DNA from: Sphagnum magellanicum
Lineage: Eukaryota; Streptophyta; Sphagnopsida; Sphagnales; Sphagnaceae
Direction: 5' to 3'
Assembly (NCBI GenBank): GCA_021904315.1
Contig: CM038925.1
Location: forward strand, 16,928,501 to 16,992,500
Length of the DNA: 64,000 bases
Position numbers and translations under genes: made by a program. Shown here piece by piece: positions 23,446 through 35,330 of this stretch. Position 1 is the stretch's first letter; each line of letters starts with the position of its first letter. Under the pieces are notes generated by a model. The model was given only the letters and a program-made list of their open reading frames with translations, made no database searches and was not told the DNA's origin.

Positions 23446-23873
23446 TGTTAAGAGAGTAATTACTCATGGTAATAATTAGTTAGTATATTTTGACTTACCT
23501 AGTTATTGTTTTAAGAATTATTACCTAGACTGCATAGTTTTTGTCACCGATTGAATTTGAATAGATCATAGGACTTCTTTTTTTTAAATGGTTATATCTT
23601 GGAAAAAGGAAGAGAATGAAAGGAGATTATTCATTATTGAAGATTGAGTTCTATGGGAGTATGAAACAAGAGTGTTTTTATTTTTTGGAAAAAAATTAAT
23701 TCCATAGTTAGATTTGTTGTTTTGACGTTTTATCATGTTTTCATGATTGGATTTTAATTTTGAAACTATATATGAGTAGATATGAATGAACTAATTTCAT
23801 TGGTATTTGTTTTATGATATGTTTTATTCCAAATTTAAGTCATAATATAGGATTAAGAATTTTGTATCTACCA
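23446..23873 (+). repeat. 5' LTR of the + strand gypsy element (internally deleted)
   Basis: It begins 'tgttaagagagtaattactc' and ends 'ttgtatctacca', matching the start and end of 35331-36053. It is about 300 bases shorter than its partner because the segment between the 'gagagaatga' and 'attcattgt' blocks is missing. 'tttggtgaccatctgaag' follows directly and is the position of the primer-binding site; I cannot name the tRNA with confidence. Confidence 0.8.
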
Positions 23874-24551
23874 TTTGGTGACCATCTGAAGGGCGAAATT
23901 TATATTGAAATTTAGAATGATGTTTATGTTTTGTTGCTATTTTTTTTTTTTCTAAAAATTGATACTAACTTCAATTTCATTTTTTGCATGTTTTTCAAAT
24001 CTTGATCATAAGTTTTTGTTCAAGAAGCACATCTAAGTAAAGTAGCTAACTATGAAGATATTATTATAATGAAAAAGTTTGTTTAGATTTGAATTAGAAT
24101 GTGGAAAAATGGAAAATACAATTGTGACTAGAAGTTTGAGGAAATAATTAAATTAGGTTATACTACATAAACAAGTGGAAAATGGCGTTGCCATTAATAA
24201 TAATTTGAACGCAGATCACATAGATTAGTAGTTTATAACACCTAAAAGAGTTTCTCAATTAGAACAAAAACATTAATGGATAGAAGAGAAACATGTAGGC
24301 CACAGATGCCTAAGGCAACACCGATAATTCCTCATGAAATGCAAACTAATGAAGCATAGAGGCGCACCAACAATTTGCAACAAAATTCCAAGAAAAAAGA
24401 ATGTCAGATCGGAAATGTAAACTTATAGGTTGAGTTTAGATGCAGGAGTTAAAAATTTGAACCTCAACATAAAGTTGCATTAAAGTCAACAGGTCTGATG
24501 CAACAACATGACTTTAATACTTTGATTTATGAATAAGAACAAAGATTCAAC

Positions 24552-25030
24552 ATGTTAGAAAGGGAAGAAGTAGTACAAAGGTATAAATCTATTTCATCTC
24601 CTTATTATCGAAAAGACCATGAGAATGAAGAATTTGAACAAAGAGTTCAAAATTTTGAACCTTCGATTCATAATGTGGTTGAGCAAGAAGCTGCAACTTT
24701 GGGCATCAAAATGTCTAGAGGAGTTGAGCCAGTATTTGTAACTAGATAAAAAATTGTAATCTTACCAAAAGTAGAACCAACAATAGTAAAAGGTGTGCTT
24801 ATGGCTATTAGAGTAATGTATAGTGAACCCAGATTTAATCACCAAAGTGGAAACATTATTACATGTGTCCCAAGGGATTGGAGCAAAGGAATTCATAGAG
24901 TGAATAGAGTTCCAAGACCTAACCCTCCACAATGCACATATTGTCATTAGATTGAACATTAGATCAATGAATATCCATTTATTGAAAATAATGTGAAGCA
25001 AAGATTTGCTGAACATTTCCAAAATCTGAA
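24552..25030 (+). pseudogene. gag-like fragment with a damaged zinc knuckle
   Basis: After an open stretch at 24552-24749, the frame contains a CTYC-x4-H-x4-Y pattern at about 24930-24972. This is a CCHC knuckle whose last cysteine codon has become tyrosine and which carries two stops. It is followed by a NNVKQRFAEHF-like segment. A related arrangement (a knuckle followed by CPFIDKDV) appears in the fragment near 56,130. It lies upstream of the main gag domain, which is unusual for one gag, so it may be a separate reading frame or an inserted piece. Confidence 0.5.
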
Positions 25031-25535
25031 TCTAGAACTTGCAAGGGTAGAAAACCATGGACATGTTGAGCTAGAGGATCTATACCATGAAAAGGTCAAA
25101 TTTTCATATAGAGTCAAAAAATAGATCTCGAAAGATAACAAAATGGAAATGAAAGCTTAGATTATGGCAAATATAGTACCTATTTCTATAGCTCTTGCAC
25201 CAAATATGTTACATCATAACAATGTTGGAATTACCTATGTAGGAGCTTCCAATTTTAGAATGGAACCAATAAGATCTATACCATTATATTTTGTGACCAT
25301 GCTTCAGTTTATGGTTATAGTTACTGAAATTCTATTTGTAACAACATTAGCCCATACTCTTGTTGGTATGAGGTCCAGACCACAAACTTTAAAGGTAACA
25401 CAACTTGTTAGTGTGCATAGAGAGATGCCCAAAGAAGTGAACAAAGTTTTTGCTAGACAACCATCATATCCATGAGGAGGAGGATCAAGACCACCAAAAC
25501 CACCAAGACCTCTAGGATCGTTAGACTATTTTGGA

Positions 25536-26117
25536 TTGCCAATGATGAATCTAGGCATACCACCATTACCACCAAACAAGCCTTATCGTCGGCCACTTAA
25601 CTACCCTGAATATGTGAATAATTTTAACCCACATGTTCATGTTAGAGTTTTTAAAACTACCATTAAAGCAAATGGTGAAACAGAAGATGTAAAAATTGTT
25701 AATATGTTTAGTTTTACCTTTAGAAATACTATGTCTAACTAGTGTAATAATTACATGGGAGATTACCTAGAATGTATTTTGCAAGATTACAGTTAATTTT
25801 CTATAAATAGTTCAAAACAATTCAAAATGATGAGCAAGTCTATCTACAGTTGAAAGACATGAAGTAAGAGACAAATGACAAAGCGGGAGTTTATTATGAG
25901 AAATTATTGAAGTTAGCCAATAATCTTCAACATAGGACAATAAAATGTTTCCTAACTATTGTTTTCATATCTAGATTACAACCATATTTGCATGTAACAA
26001 CATGTATGAAGAGAGAAACCATGTAGTAGCATAAGGAAGTAGCTTTGGTTTGTGAAGAAGGAATTTTTGAAGTAGAAGTTATAAGTAATTTGTCAATACC
26101 ACAAAATAATAAGACAA
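25536..26117 (+). pseudogene. retrotransposon gag domain
   Basis: The reading around NPHVHVRVFKTTIKANGETE, then NMFSFTFRNT and a CNNYMGDY segment, is the core of a retrotransposon gag (capsid) domain. It continues with KLLKLANNLQH and KEVALVCEEGI readings but needs frame changes and passes stops at 25741 and after. Gag forms the particle that packages element RNA. The domain is cut by the solo LTR that starts at 26122. Confidence 0.65.
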
Positions 26118-26121
26118 TATC

Positions 26122-26942
26122 TGTCGCAACCCCACTTTGGCCAAGTGTGGGGGTGAAGCCCAACACTTGGAAAAGTTGGAGGTTTGGAGTCCTTCGGGAC
26201 TCCCGAATGTTCAGAGCTCGACAGCAAGGTCCAAAACACCTCGCATTGGGGTGTTCTTGGTGTCATTGGAAAGGTCTTGAAACGTAGATATCGAAAATGG
26301 CCTCACATTGGCAATTCGGACATCTGCAGCCCAAGTTATGGGCAAAAGAAGGGCCGGGAGTCAAACTAGCAGTTTGACTCCCGACCACTAAAAGTCGGGA
26401 ATCGACCTCTTCCCGACGTTGCCTTGAAGAGTGCGACACGGCGTTGAAAAGCTCTTGACGAGAGCTACAACTTTGATTTAGGACTTGTCCCGATCCGAGT
26501 TTGAGGCGAGGAGCTATGGCCGCTCAAAGTTCCAGGAGTTCAGCCATGACACTTTCGGGACTCCATTTCGGGAGTCCCAACAAAATGTGCCATTCGGATG
26601 TAGCCTCCACGACCAACCGCAGAGAATAATATATGGGGGAAGGTGGTGGCTTCCCCCGAGTCCGGGCCGTGGTGAGTCTTGTGTGTCCAAGTGCCCGTGG
26701 CAAGTCCCAACACCCAAGGGTGTCCCGAATGCTAAACTAACCCGATTTGGTTGGTTTTTGGATGCAGATTCACACGACCTAAGCCAGTCCCTCTTCCTAG
26801 TCTAATCCATGGGCTCCCAACTCGACCCTCTACCCCTTCTTAGAGTTGGAAGCCGAGAGCGTGCTACCAAGTCTCAACTTTTCGCAACTTGACTTTGTGA
26901 AACCCTCAAGTGGGTTTCACCCCGTGACTTGGGAGCGCGTCA
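26122..26942 (+). mobile_element. solo LTR, 821 bp, target duplication ATATC
   Basis: The block begins 'tgtcgcaaccccac' and ends 'gggagcgcgtca', the TG...CA ends of an LTR. ATATC lies directly outside on both sides (26117-26121 and 26943-26947). It is richer in GC than the element it sits in and has many 'gggagtcc/gggactcc' motifs. The same family occurs on the minus strand at 38298-39245 and as the 3' LTR of the chromodomain element. No internal retroelement sequence remains, so it is a recombination product. Insertion postdates the host element. Confidence 0.85.
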
Positions 26943-26969
26943 ATATCAGCTCAAAAACCTCAAATTGTT

Positions 26970-27170
26970 CTAAAGAAAACATGAATGTATTGTACAAATT
27001 GTCATAGAACAAATAACAATGTTGAAACATGCAAAATCAAAAGGAAGGAAGAATCTATTATTGTAGTTTCTAAGGTTACCACTCAGCAAATCAAAGTATA
27101 GACTCTTGTGAGGTATTCTTGTCGTATTTATGGGTACATTGGACACAAGATCATAAATTGTCATGAATAC
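26970..27170 (+). pseudogene. gag zinc-knuckle pair (nucleocapsid), damaged
   Basis: Two CCHC-type patterns follow each other: a CTNC...C knuckle whose histidine is asparagine, and CRIYGYIGHKIINC where the second cysteine is tyrosine. Such tandem knuckles bind element RNA in the nucleocapsid part of gag. They continue the gag reading interrupted by the solo LTR. Confidence 0.6.
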
Positions 27171-27706
27171 AATGACATGCAAAATATGTTTAAGAACAAA
27201 AGGAATGAAGATTATAAATAAACCATTTGTTGTGGAGCCCAAGGTTGTCAATCCTTTAGTTCATATAGTGGATGTCAACATCACTATTACCAAGAGAAAG
27301 GTTATTAAAAAGCAATTTTTCAAGGACAAAGAGCCAATCAAGAGGAAATCTATTGTTGGCTAGGAAGAAGAATAAAAACTACAATAATCTTTTGTCAAAA
27401 CAATACAAGAGATGCAAATAGAAGACCCACCAAAAAATATAAATCAAAAGGAGAATGCACAATGGAGTACAAATGGGTAGGAATACTAAAGGCAAAGTGT
27501 CTACATAACCAATTATATCACAAAATTTGTTTGTTATTCTTCACAACAAAATTATGTCTATGGAACAAATATTTCAAGATATCAATAAACAAATGTTGGA
27601 AACTAGTTATACCTTGAGGTTAGGTCAACTATTGAAGATAGCACCAGATTCTAAGAAATATACGTGGTAGAAACTAAAACCAAAAAAAGCTAATATAACT
27701 ACTACA

Positions 27707-27960
27707 ATGATATTAAAGCCTAGTGTAGCCATAATGATTGGGACTCACTCTGAAGTTCACACTGCAGCTATAAAAATAGATAACCAAATGGTCATTATCC
27801 AAGTAAAAGTTAGGAAGAACATTGTTGAGGATTTTTTGTTAGATGGAGGAGCAAATGTCAATATCATAATAAAAAACCTCAGAACAAAATTAGGTTTACC
27901 CAAACTAGAACCAGCTCCATACCACCTCAAAATGGTAATCAAAGTATCACCAAACCTTTA
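27707..27960 (+). pseudogene. retropepsin-type aspartic protease domain
   Basis: The frame contains LLDGGANVNI at about 27838-27868, the DSGA/DGGA-type active-site loop of a retroviral-type protease, then a KLGLPKLEPAPYHLKM segment. The domain processes the gag-pol polyprotein. The frame ends at TAA 27959 before the pol region continues, and it lies in the expected place between gag and reverse transcriptase. Confidence 0.65.
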
Positions 27961-28596
27961 AGAATCATAAAAAATTTGAAGATTTACATACATGGCATAC
28001 CATATGTAACCACATTTATTATTTTGCAAAATAATGTGGTAGTTTCTAGCTATTTTATGTTATTAGGAAGACCTTGGCTTAGAGATGCAAAGGTTGCACA
28101 TGACTAGGGCAACAATGTCATTATTGTTCAAGATAATGGAATAGTTAGAACAATATTAATTAACAAGAAATTGGGAGTAGAAACCAGAAGGCCCCAAGTA
28201 TTTGTTTGTTATGACTTGCTAGAAGGGCTAACAAATGAAGAGGAAGATTTGATCTTTAAGATAAAACTAAAGTTGTTCTCAATTGGTACAATCATTATCT
28301 CAAAGGAAATAATTTCATCGTTGAGTATTGGAGTCTTAAATATTAGAATCAATGAAGAATTTGATCCACAACAAGGGACATCATATCAAGGAGCAACATA
28401 AGTGGTGCATTTAATAATAAAACCAAAAAACTTTTATGTTAAACTAGAGATATCACTTAAAGATAAGGTTTATCTATAAACCTATTATCATCATAGCCAA
28501 GCTGATATTGAAATGGATGAGACACTAGCCAACATATAGGTACAAAATCTTAAGATAGCAAGTTGGACTTTAATTGAAAAACAACAACTTTTTAAG

Positions 28597-29434
28597 TTGA
28601 ATCTTGGAATAGAGGCAAATCCACAATGCATCAAAGTTAATGCACATTTAATAAAGGAAAAAACTAAAGAGTTTAAAACTTTACTCAAGGAGTTCAAAGA
28701 TGTGTTTGCTTGGACTTATAAAGATGTAAAAGGCATGTTTCCAAAGTTGGTTCAACATATAATTGAGTTAAACACTTCAATCCCACCAACACATCAAGCA
28801 AGGTATAGGTTGAACCCTAATTATGCTACAACTATTAAACAAGATATTGACAAACTATTAGCAATAGGATTCATTCAACCATTAGAGGAGGCTACATGGT
28901 TATCACCTATAATGGTATTACCTAAGAAAAATGGAAAACTTAAAATATGTATAGATTTTAGGAAGTTGAATAAGGCAACCAAAAAAATCCTTATCCTTTA
29001 CCATTTTTTGATGAAGTACTAAACATTGTAACAGGGTATGAAACCTATTCATTTTAGATGGATACTCAAGATACCATCAAATTTCTATAGCCCCTAAAGA
29101 TAGATACAAAATAGCCCTTATAATAGATTGGGGAGTTTTTTTATGGACGGTGATGCCATTTAATGTAAAAAATGGGCCACCAACTTTCCAAATAACAATT
29201 AGTAAAACTTTCATACAAAAATTAAACTAGTTCATGAAGATATTTTTAGATGATTTCATGGTTTATAGTGATATGGAGAATCATTTGATGAAACTTATAC
29301 TTTACTTTCAGAAATGCAAAGAATATAAAATCAGTCTTAATCCAAATAAATGTGCCTTTATGGTATTTTTAGGATTGATTTTAGGGTTCATAGTTTCTAA
29401 GGAAGTAAAAATACTAGACCCCAAGAAGGTTTAG
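28597..29434 (+). pseudogene. reverse transcriptase domain
   Basis: The reading from 28597 contains FKDVFAWTYKD, YRLNPNYA, a LAIGFIQPLEEATWLSPI segment, VLPKKNGKLKICIDFRKLNK and, after frame breaks, FLDDFMVYS at about 29246-29272 with FQKCKEYKISLNPNKC. This is the gypsy order of RT motifs. The YxDD box is changed to FLDD. Several stops and a frameshift after 29020 prevent a complete product. Confidence 0.8.
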
Positions 29435-29799
29435 GCAATAGTGAATATGTTAGTACCTACAACCCATAATAGATTCATGTCTTTAATGGTATGGCTTAGT
29501 TTTATAAATGTTTCATCAAGAACTTTGCATTTATCATGGCATTAATTACAAAGCTGATGATGAAGACATAACCATTTATTTGGAGCACAAAATGTTAAGA
29601 AACCTAGGATCAAATCAAACAAAGATATATGGAAGCACCAATTCTAATACCTCTAAATTAGTAATTGGAATTTCATATGCACACAAATGCATCATTATTG
29701 GCAATAGGTGCAATGTTGGCACAAAACCCAATTGGTAAGTATGACTAGCCTATAATATATGCCTTTATACTACTAAATAAAGCAAAATAAAATTATACT

Positions 29800-30069
29800 A
29801 CTACAAAAAGAGAAGCCTTAACACTGGTTTATGCTCTTCATAAGTTCAGACATTTTTTGTTAGGAAAAAAAATTATTTTTTATGTAAACCACATGGCTTT
29901 GGTATACTTAATCAACAAACCACAACTGTCTGGAAGGATAGCTAAATGGGTGTTGTTATTTTTGGAATATGAATTCACAATAATCTACAGGCCTAGTAGA
30001 ACACATGTGGTAACTAATGTTTTATCTAGATTACCATATAGTTCAAATCCATTAGGAGTTTTAGATTAA
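29800..30069 (+). pseudogene. RNase H domain
   Basis: The segment reads as the RNase H region of a gypsy element. A TREALTLVYALHKFRHFLLG-like stretch at about 29810 is followed by KIIFYVNHMALVYLINKP and FTIIYRPSRTHVV, and it ends in NVLSRLP. It directly follows RT, as in other Ty3/gypsy elements. Confidence 0.75.
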
Positions 30070-30359
30070 ATTGTATCATTATGTAGATGCATCATTATTT
30101 TCTATAAAACCTATATGGATGCAAGAAATAGAGAGCTACTTGGAGACATGTCAGATGCCAAAAACTTTAAACCTAGTTCATAAATAAAAGTTAGCCAAAA
30201 AGGCATAACCTTTTACTCTAAAAGAAGGAATAATGTACAAAGTGGGACAAAACAATAAAGTGAGCAAATGTTTAACTACCTCATAAGCATAGATTGTTCT
30301 TAAGGAACTACATGAAGGAGTGGCAAAAGGATATTTTGTTGAAGATATTATTACAAAGA

Positions 30360-31362
30360 AAATTCTAAATGCAAGTTATTAATGGCTAACTTTATTCAAG
30401 GATACTCATGAATTTTGCAGAAGCTGTGATAGTTGTTAAAAATTTAAAGGACTAAAAACAAAACAACATTTCATGAAGTGGAGTCTAGATTTGATAGGTC
30501 CAAGTAAACAAGCAGGAAGACTAACAGGAAACAAATATATTCTAGTAACTACAAATTATGCAACCAAGTGGGTAGAGGTAAAGGCACTTAGATCCAATAC
30601 TGCAGTAATTACAATTAGATTTTTCTATGAGTATGTTTTGACTAGATTTGGATGACCTTTGGCCATAATTACAGATCAAGGAGTACATTTCATTAATGAT
30701 ATAATCAAACATCTAACATAACAATTTTTGTTAAAGCATGTTAGTTCTACTACTTATTATTCACAAGGAAATGGACAAGCAAAATTTACTAATAAAGTCA
30801 TTGGTAGATTATTGACCATGTTAGTTAATGAAAAAAGAACAAATTGGGATGAACATTTGTCCACAATTTTGTTTTCATATAGGACTATTTACAAGGTGGC
30901 AACATGATATACACCTTACCATTTAGTCTATGGTTTGCATCCTCTAATGCCAACATAATATGTCTTACCAATTATTAATGGGGACCACCTAGATGCATAA
31001 CCAACCAAAATACTAACTATTAGAATTACATAGTTGGAGAAGTTACATGAGAATAGATTGGAAATTCAAAATAATGTTGGAACAAACCAGTGGAGCAAAT
31101 TTTAATGGAATCAACAAAAAAACACAAAGAAGAAATTCCAAGTTGGAGATTATGTTTTGTGGTTTCCCTAGGGAGAAAAAACACATTGGGCAAGTTCAAG
31201 AAAAGATGGTTTGGTCCATTCAAGGTACAATATTGCTTACCCAATAATACTGATATACTTATTTTTGTTAACAATTTTGAACCAAACCTAGTATTGGTTA
31301 ATGTTAACAAGTTGAAACCATATGTGTATCAAACATTAAAGAGGATTCAAAGTTCAAAATAG
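30360..31362 (+). pseudogene. integrase domain with a changed catalytic residue
   Basis: A cysteine cluster (CRSCDSC) at about 30417 marks the zinc-binding end. The core begins with WSLDLIGPS (30482) and ITDQGVHF (about 30668). The third catalytic acid should lie in QGNGQAE-type sequence, but here a lysine codon takes its place (QGNGQAKFTNK). A C-terminal NVNKLKPY segment ends at about 31326. Stops interrupt the frame at several points. The enzyme would insert element DNA into the genome but is inactive here. Confidence 0.75.
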
Positions 31363-31369
31363 AAAATGT

Positions 31370-34300
31370 TTTTAAAATTCATAAATTTAGACCACATGGA
31401 AGAAAAATTTGATGAACATTCAAAAGATCATATAACAATAGACATTATTGATATTAATTAAATAGTAGCATGAACAAAAAACCTTAGTAGATATAATGAG
31501 TCGGTAGGTTATGAAAATATTCACAGACTATGACTACACAATTTCACAGTCACAGGATTATAGGTCAGATAAGTTTATCACATTAAAACAAAACTATATC
31601 GATCTAATGACTTAGCACATTACAAAAGAAGTTTGTAGTCTAAACAATAATAAGTCATCAGATTAATCGAGTGCCACATCCACAAAATTTCTAGGTCAGT
31701 TGGCATTAATTGTAACCCATATTATTGTCAATATGCACTCAGTTAAAAGTTGACATGTGTCAAAAAAACAAATACAAAACAAATCATTAAAACATTAACC
31801 CTAAAGCAAAAAATGAAATGTTACTTCATGAAATGAAATGATTACATTTCAGAAGGTGACAAACAGTAGAAAGGCTCTTCCTTTTCATTTTTTATAAATA
31901 AATTTCTATCATTTTTTGTCTCCAAAATGAATGTAAAAGAAAATTTTGTTGAAAATTTGCAAAGACAATCCAAAGAGAGATTACAAAAGTTGAAAGAAGA
32001 AAAAAGAAAAACGGAATGCACAACAAAGTTTTACAACTAATTTGCTTTTGTAGTCTAGGTTTCCAAAAAGAGGTCCACCAATTCCATCTCCTATTTATTT
32101 TTCTTCTTCCTCTTAGAGTTATTTTCCGTTGTCTACATTTGAGAAAAATTTTGAATCAATTTTTTTAAATGACAAAAATTGCAAAAAGAACATTGAGGAG
32201 ATATAATTTTAAAAAGCCTAGAAAAGAGGTAGGTGCAAGAGAGCAAGTTGGTCCAATTTTCATTTCCAATTCTGAAGAGGAGAAGTAGAAGGATGATTTG
32301 CAACAACATCAAGAAGCACCATCACAATAAGAGGAGCCTACCCAAGAGCACATTTTAGAACAAGTTTACATTGTAAATAAGAAACACAATAAAAGAAGAA
32401 ATCAACAAGTAATGGTTACAAATTTGTGAGGGAAGAAGGTGCATATTCACTAGGATGATGAGGTGAGGTACATTTCTACTCCTATAAAGCAAAGTTATAA
32501 TAACAATCTGAAGAATATTTTGCTTTGGACAAGCTTTAAAAGGGAGGAGAGAACATGGGTGAATAGAGTTGGATTGGTAGGTCTGTTTGAGGTTGAATGG
32601 AAGACTCCCCATCATAACGTTCTAGTTGAATTTTTGAACAACTATAAATTGGATTTTGAACATAACAAAATCAAAATCATGATGGGAGAATAACAAAGAA
32701 TTATATATAAACATCTATTGGTAGAAATTTTAAGAAATTGCCATATAAGAAAAAGACAGGTAGATCGGGTAGAAATGCCAAATGCCAAAATAACACTTGC
32801 AAATATAATTGATTGAGTCCTAGATACTTACAACATTAATGAAAGGTGGGTTGTAAAGAAGATGAGGTCATAATATGTCAATAGAATTGCTACAATTTTG
32901 TCCATTATCTATTAAAAAGATAAGGTGTAATATTTTTGCAACAAATCTGCTATGATGATTTCTAAAGCAAATTGTGGAAAATTTGTCAATTGGGCTACAA
33001 TTATGTATTCCCAATTGGTCAAAAAGATGATCAAATGGGAAAAGTGTTAAAAAAAACATGATTGAGGGAACAACCAAAAGATAACTAAAAAACAATGTAT
33101 GCCATTTTTCTATTGTCCCATAAGTTGTGTTTCAAAAATGGTTTCCATTAGAAGGAGTAGAGCCACATGAAAAGAAAAAGTAGACATAACAATCACAAGA
33201 GGACAAGAGAAGAAAGAAGATTCTGAAGGAGAGGTTTATAAAAAAATAAGAGACCTCTAAATTTTTGCACATTTTCCTCTTAAAAAGGAAAAACAACTGG
33301 AGACCAAGACAACCAGAAGAACAATTTTGATGTCCTAGTTTAATGATGATGAGGAGAAGGAGACTCTACTGAAGAGGCAAAGAAGACAAGAAGATATTGT
33401 AATGAGGGGCAATATTAATCCTCAACAGGTAGTAGAATTGCAAAAGAAGTAATAGCAACAACATTAGAGACAAAAAGAGAAATCAATATCTCCTAAATTT
33501 GATCCAAGACTAAAGATCTTTCCCAAGCAAAAGTAGAGATCAAATGGACATGAAAATTAAAAATGGCCCAAGAAGGAGCCATAATCTCAAGCTCAGCAAA
33601 AAGCAAAGGAATAGATACCGGACTTGGACCTAGATTCACCAAAAGTGCAACAATTTATTCTAATACCACAAAATAATGAAGGTATGCTACCTTCAAGACC
33701 AACTTTTGCAATAGGAACAAATATATTTAGAGAAATTTGGATTGCACATAGAAGTTTAGGTTTTTTAGGTATTAATTCCAGGGGACAGACTCCTAGGTTT
33801 CACACACCAAAGTATGTACGAGGGCTAGAAGCAGACTTGGATGAACATAAGAAAGCTACTACTATGTTTCAATAGGCAACAAAGTACAGTGTACAAATGA
33901 CTTTTTAATTTAGAAATAAAATATAAATAGATTATTGAAAAGAAGGACATATCTATTCAAAATTTGCAAGGGGCTTTGGAAAGAACAAAAACTCAAAGCA
34001 AAGTTGCGGGTCAAGAAGAATGAGAATAGTGAAGTATTGGTAGAACTGTAAATAACCAAAAAATATATAAACGACATGGAGAAGCACAAAAAGGATCTGG
34101 AAATTATTAGAATAGACAAGGATTATTTGTAGGCAACTCTAAAACAAACAAATGCCAATTACTAGAAGTTGAAGACATAAAAAGATTCTTTAAATGTAGA
34201 ACATAACAAATTTCAAAAAGACTACAAGAATATGGAGTAGATTCTCTTGAAGTAGTTGGAGGAGTTGGAGGAGCTCACAGTAAACATTTGTAATGCTTAT

Positions 34301-35330
34301 CAATCCAAGAATGAGTTACAAAGGCAATTTGACCAAAGATAGGCAAAAATGTACATGAATTTGTAAAGGCAAATGGCTTTTAATGAAAAGTTGCAAATTT
34401 TTCTAAAGGAGGCCCAAAGGATCAAACCTTTCAATTATGATAATGTTTTCAAAGAAAACAATGAACTCAAAAAACAACACTTTGCTTTAAGTAAAACTTA
34501 AGGCATTGACAATGAAGGAAAAAGATGGATATTTATGGTGGGATATAATGCATGATATTGTCTAAAAAGATACTGGAGAGGTCTATAAAAGGTGTGAGAG
34601 GAACGAAAGGTTATACATGCATAAAATATCTCAAGTGAAAATTAAAGGTCATATGATCATTTTAATATGAACCTTTAATCCTCATTCCATAATCGAAAAC
34701 TTTAGATGAGGAAGAAAAGAGAGGAAATACTAATGGTGTAGGACCATCATGTATAAGAACAAAAGAGGGAGTACCATCAAACTTCAAAGGAGGGAAGGAT
34801 AATGCCTAGAGGGAGGTTGGTGGTATGACATATGCATTAAAACAAACTTTGGAACCAATATAACTTGTTTTACAAGAGGTTAGTTCTCAAGAATATGTAT
34901 CTATAGCTATAGAAATAGGGGGACAAATACAAACTAAGGAACACAGAACTTAGGAAGTTCAACAAGATTAGATAGAACTTACATCACAATTGTAATAGCA
35001 ACAACAAATTCATATTACATCAGGTCTATAGTCATAGTAGTAGGCACAAGTGACACTAGAGTTGCAATCACAAGAGCAGACAACAACACATCATCAAACA
35101 ATTGCACAACCATCAATAAAAACACAAGAAGGGCAACAACAAGCTCTGTATACAATAAGGAATCATACATTATTCAATCTAAAACACAACATGCATAGGT
35201 AGATCAAATTATAGTATTGATAGATTAAATTATTTTTGACTCACGTGATTAGAAATAACATTAGATTTACCTTTCTTAACATATTTCGATCCAAAATTTT
35301 TGGACATAATTTAAAGTACAAGTGGGGTAA
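31370..35330 (+). pseudogene. extra region between integrase and 3' LTR, coiled-coil coding
   Basis: Four kilobases separate the integrase end from the 3' LTR, far more than a standard gypsy element needs. The + strand reads, with stops, as a protein. It has a segment around LFEVEWKTPHHNVLVEFLNN (32562-32640), a lysine/glutamate-rich part, a long coiled-coil-like stretch (about 33,900-34,500, with blocks such as KHKKDLEIIRIDKDYL and LEELEELTVNICNAY), and a glutamine-rich tail (34,980-35,170). Some plant gypsy lineages carry an additional frame in this position. I recognise no envelope features. Function is unknown. Confidence 0.5.
35321..35330 (+). other. polypurine tract before the 3' LTR
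   Basis: 'agtggggtaa' ends exactly where the 3' LTR begins with 'tgttaaggga'. This is the position of the plus-strand priming site of an LTR element and confirms the element's orientation. Confidence 0.6.
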
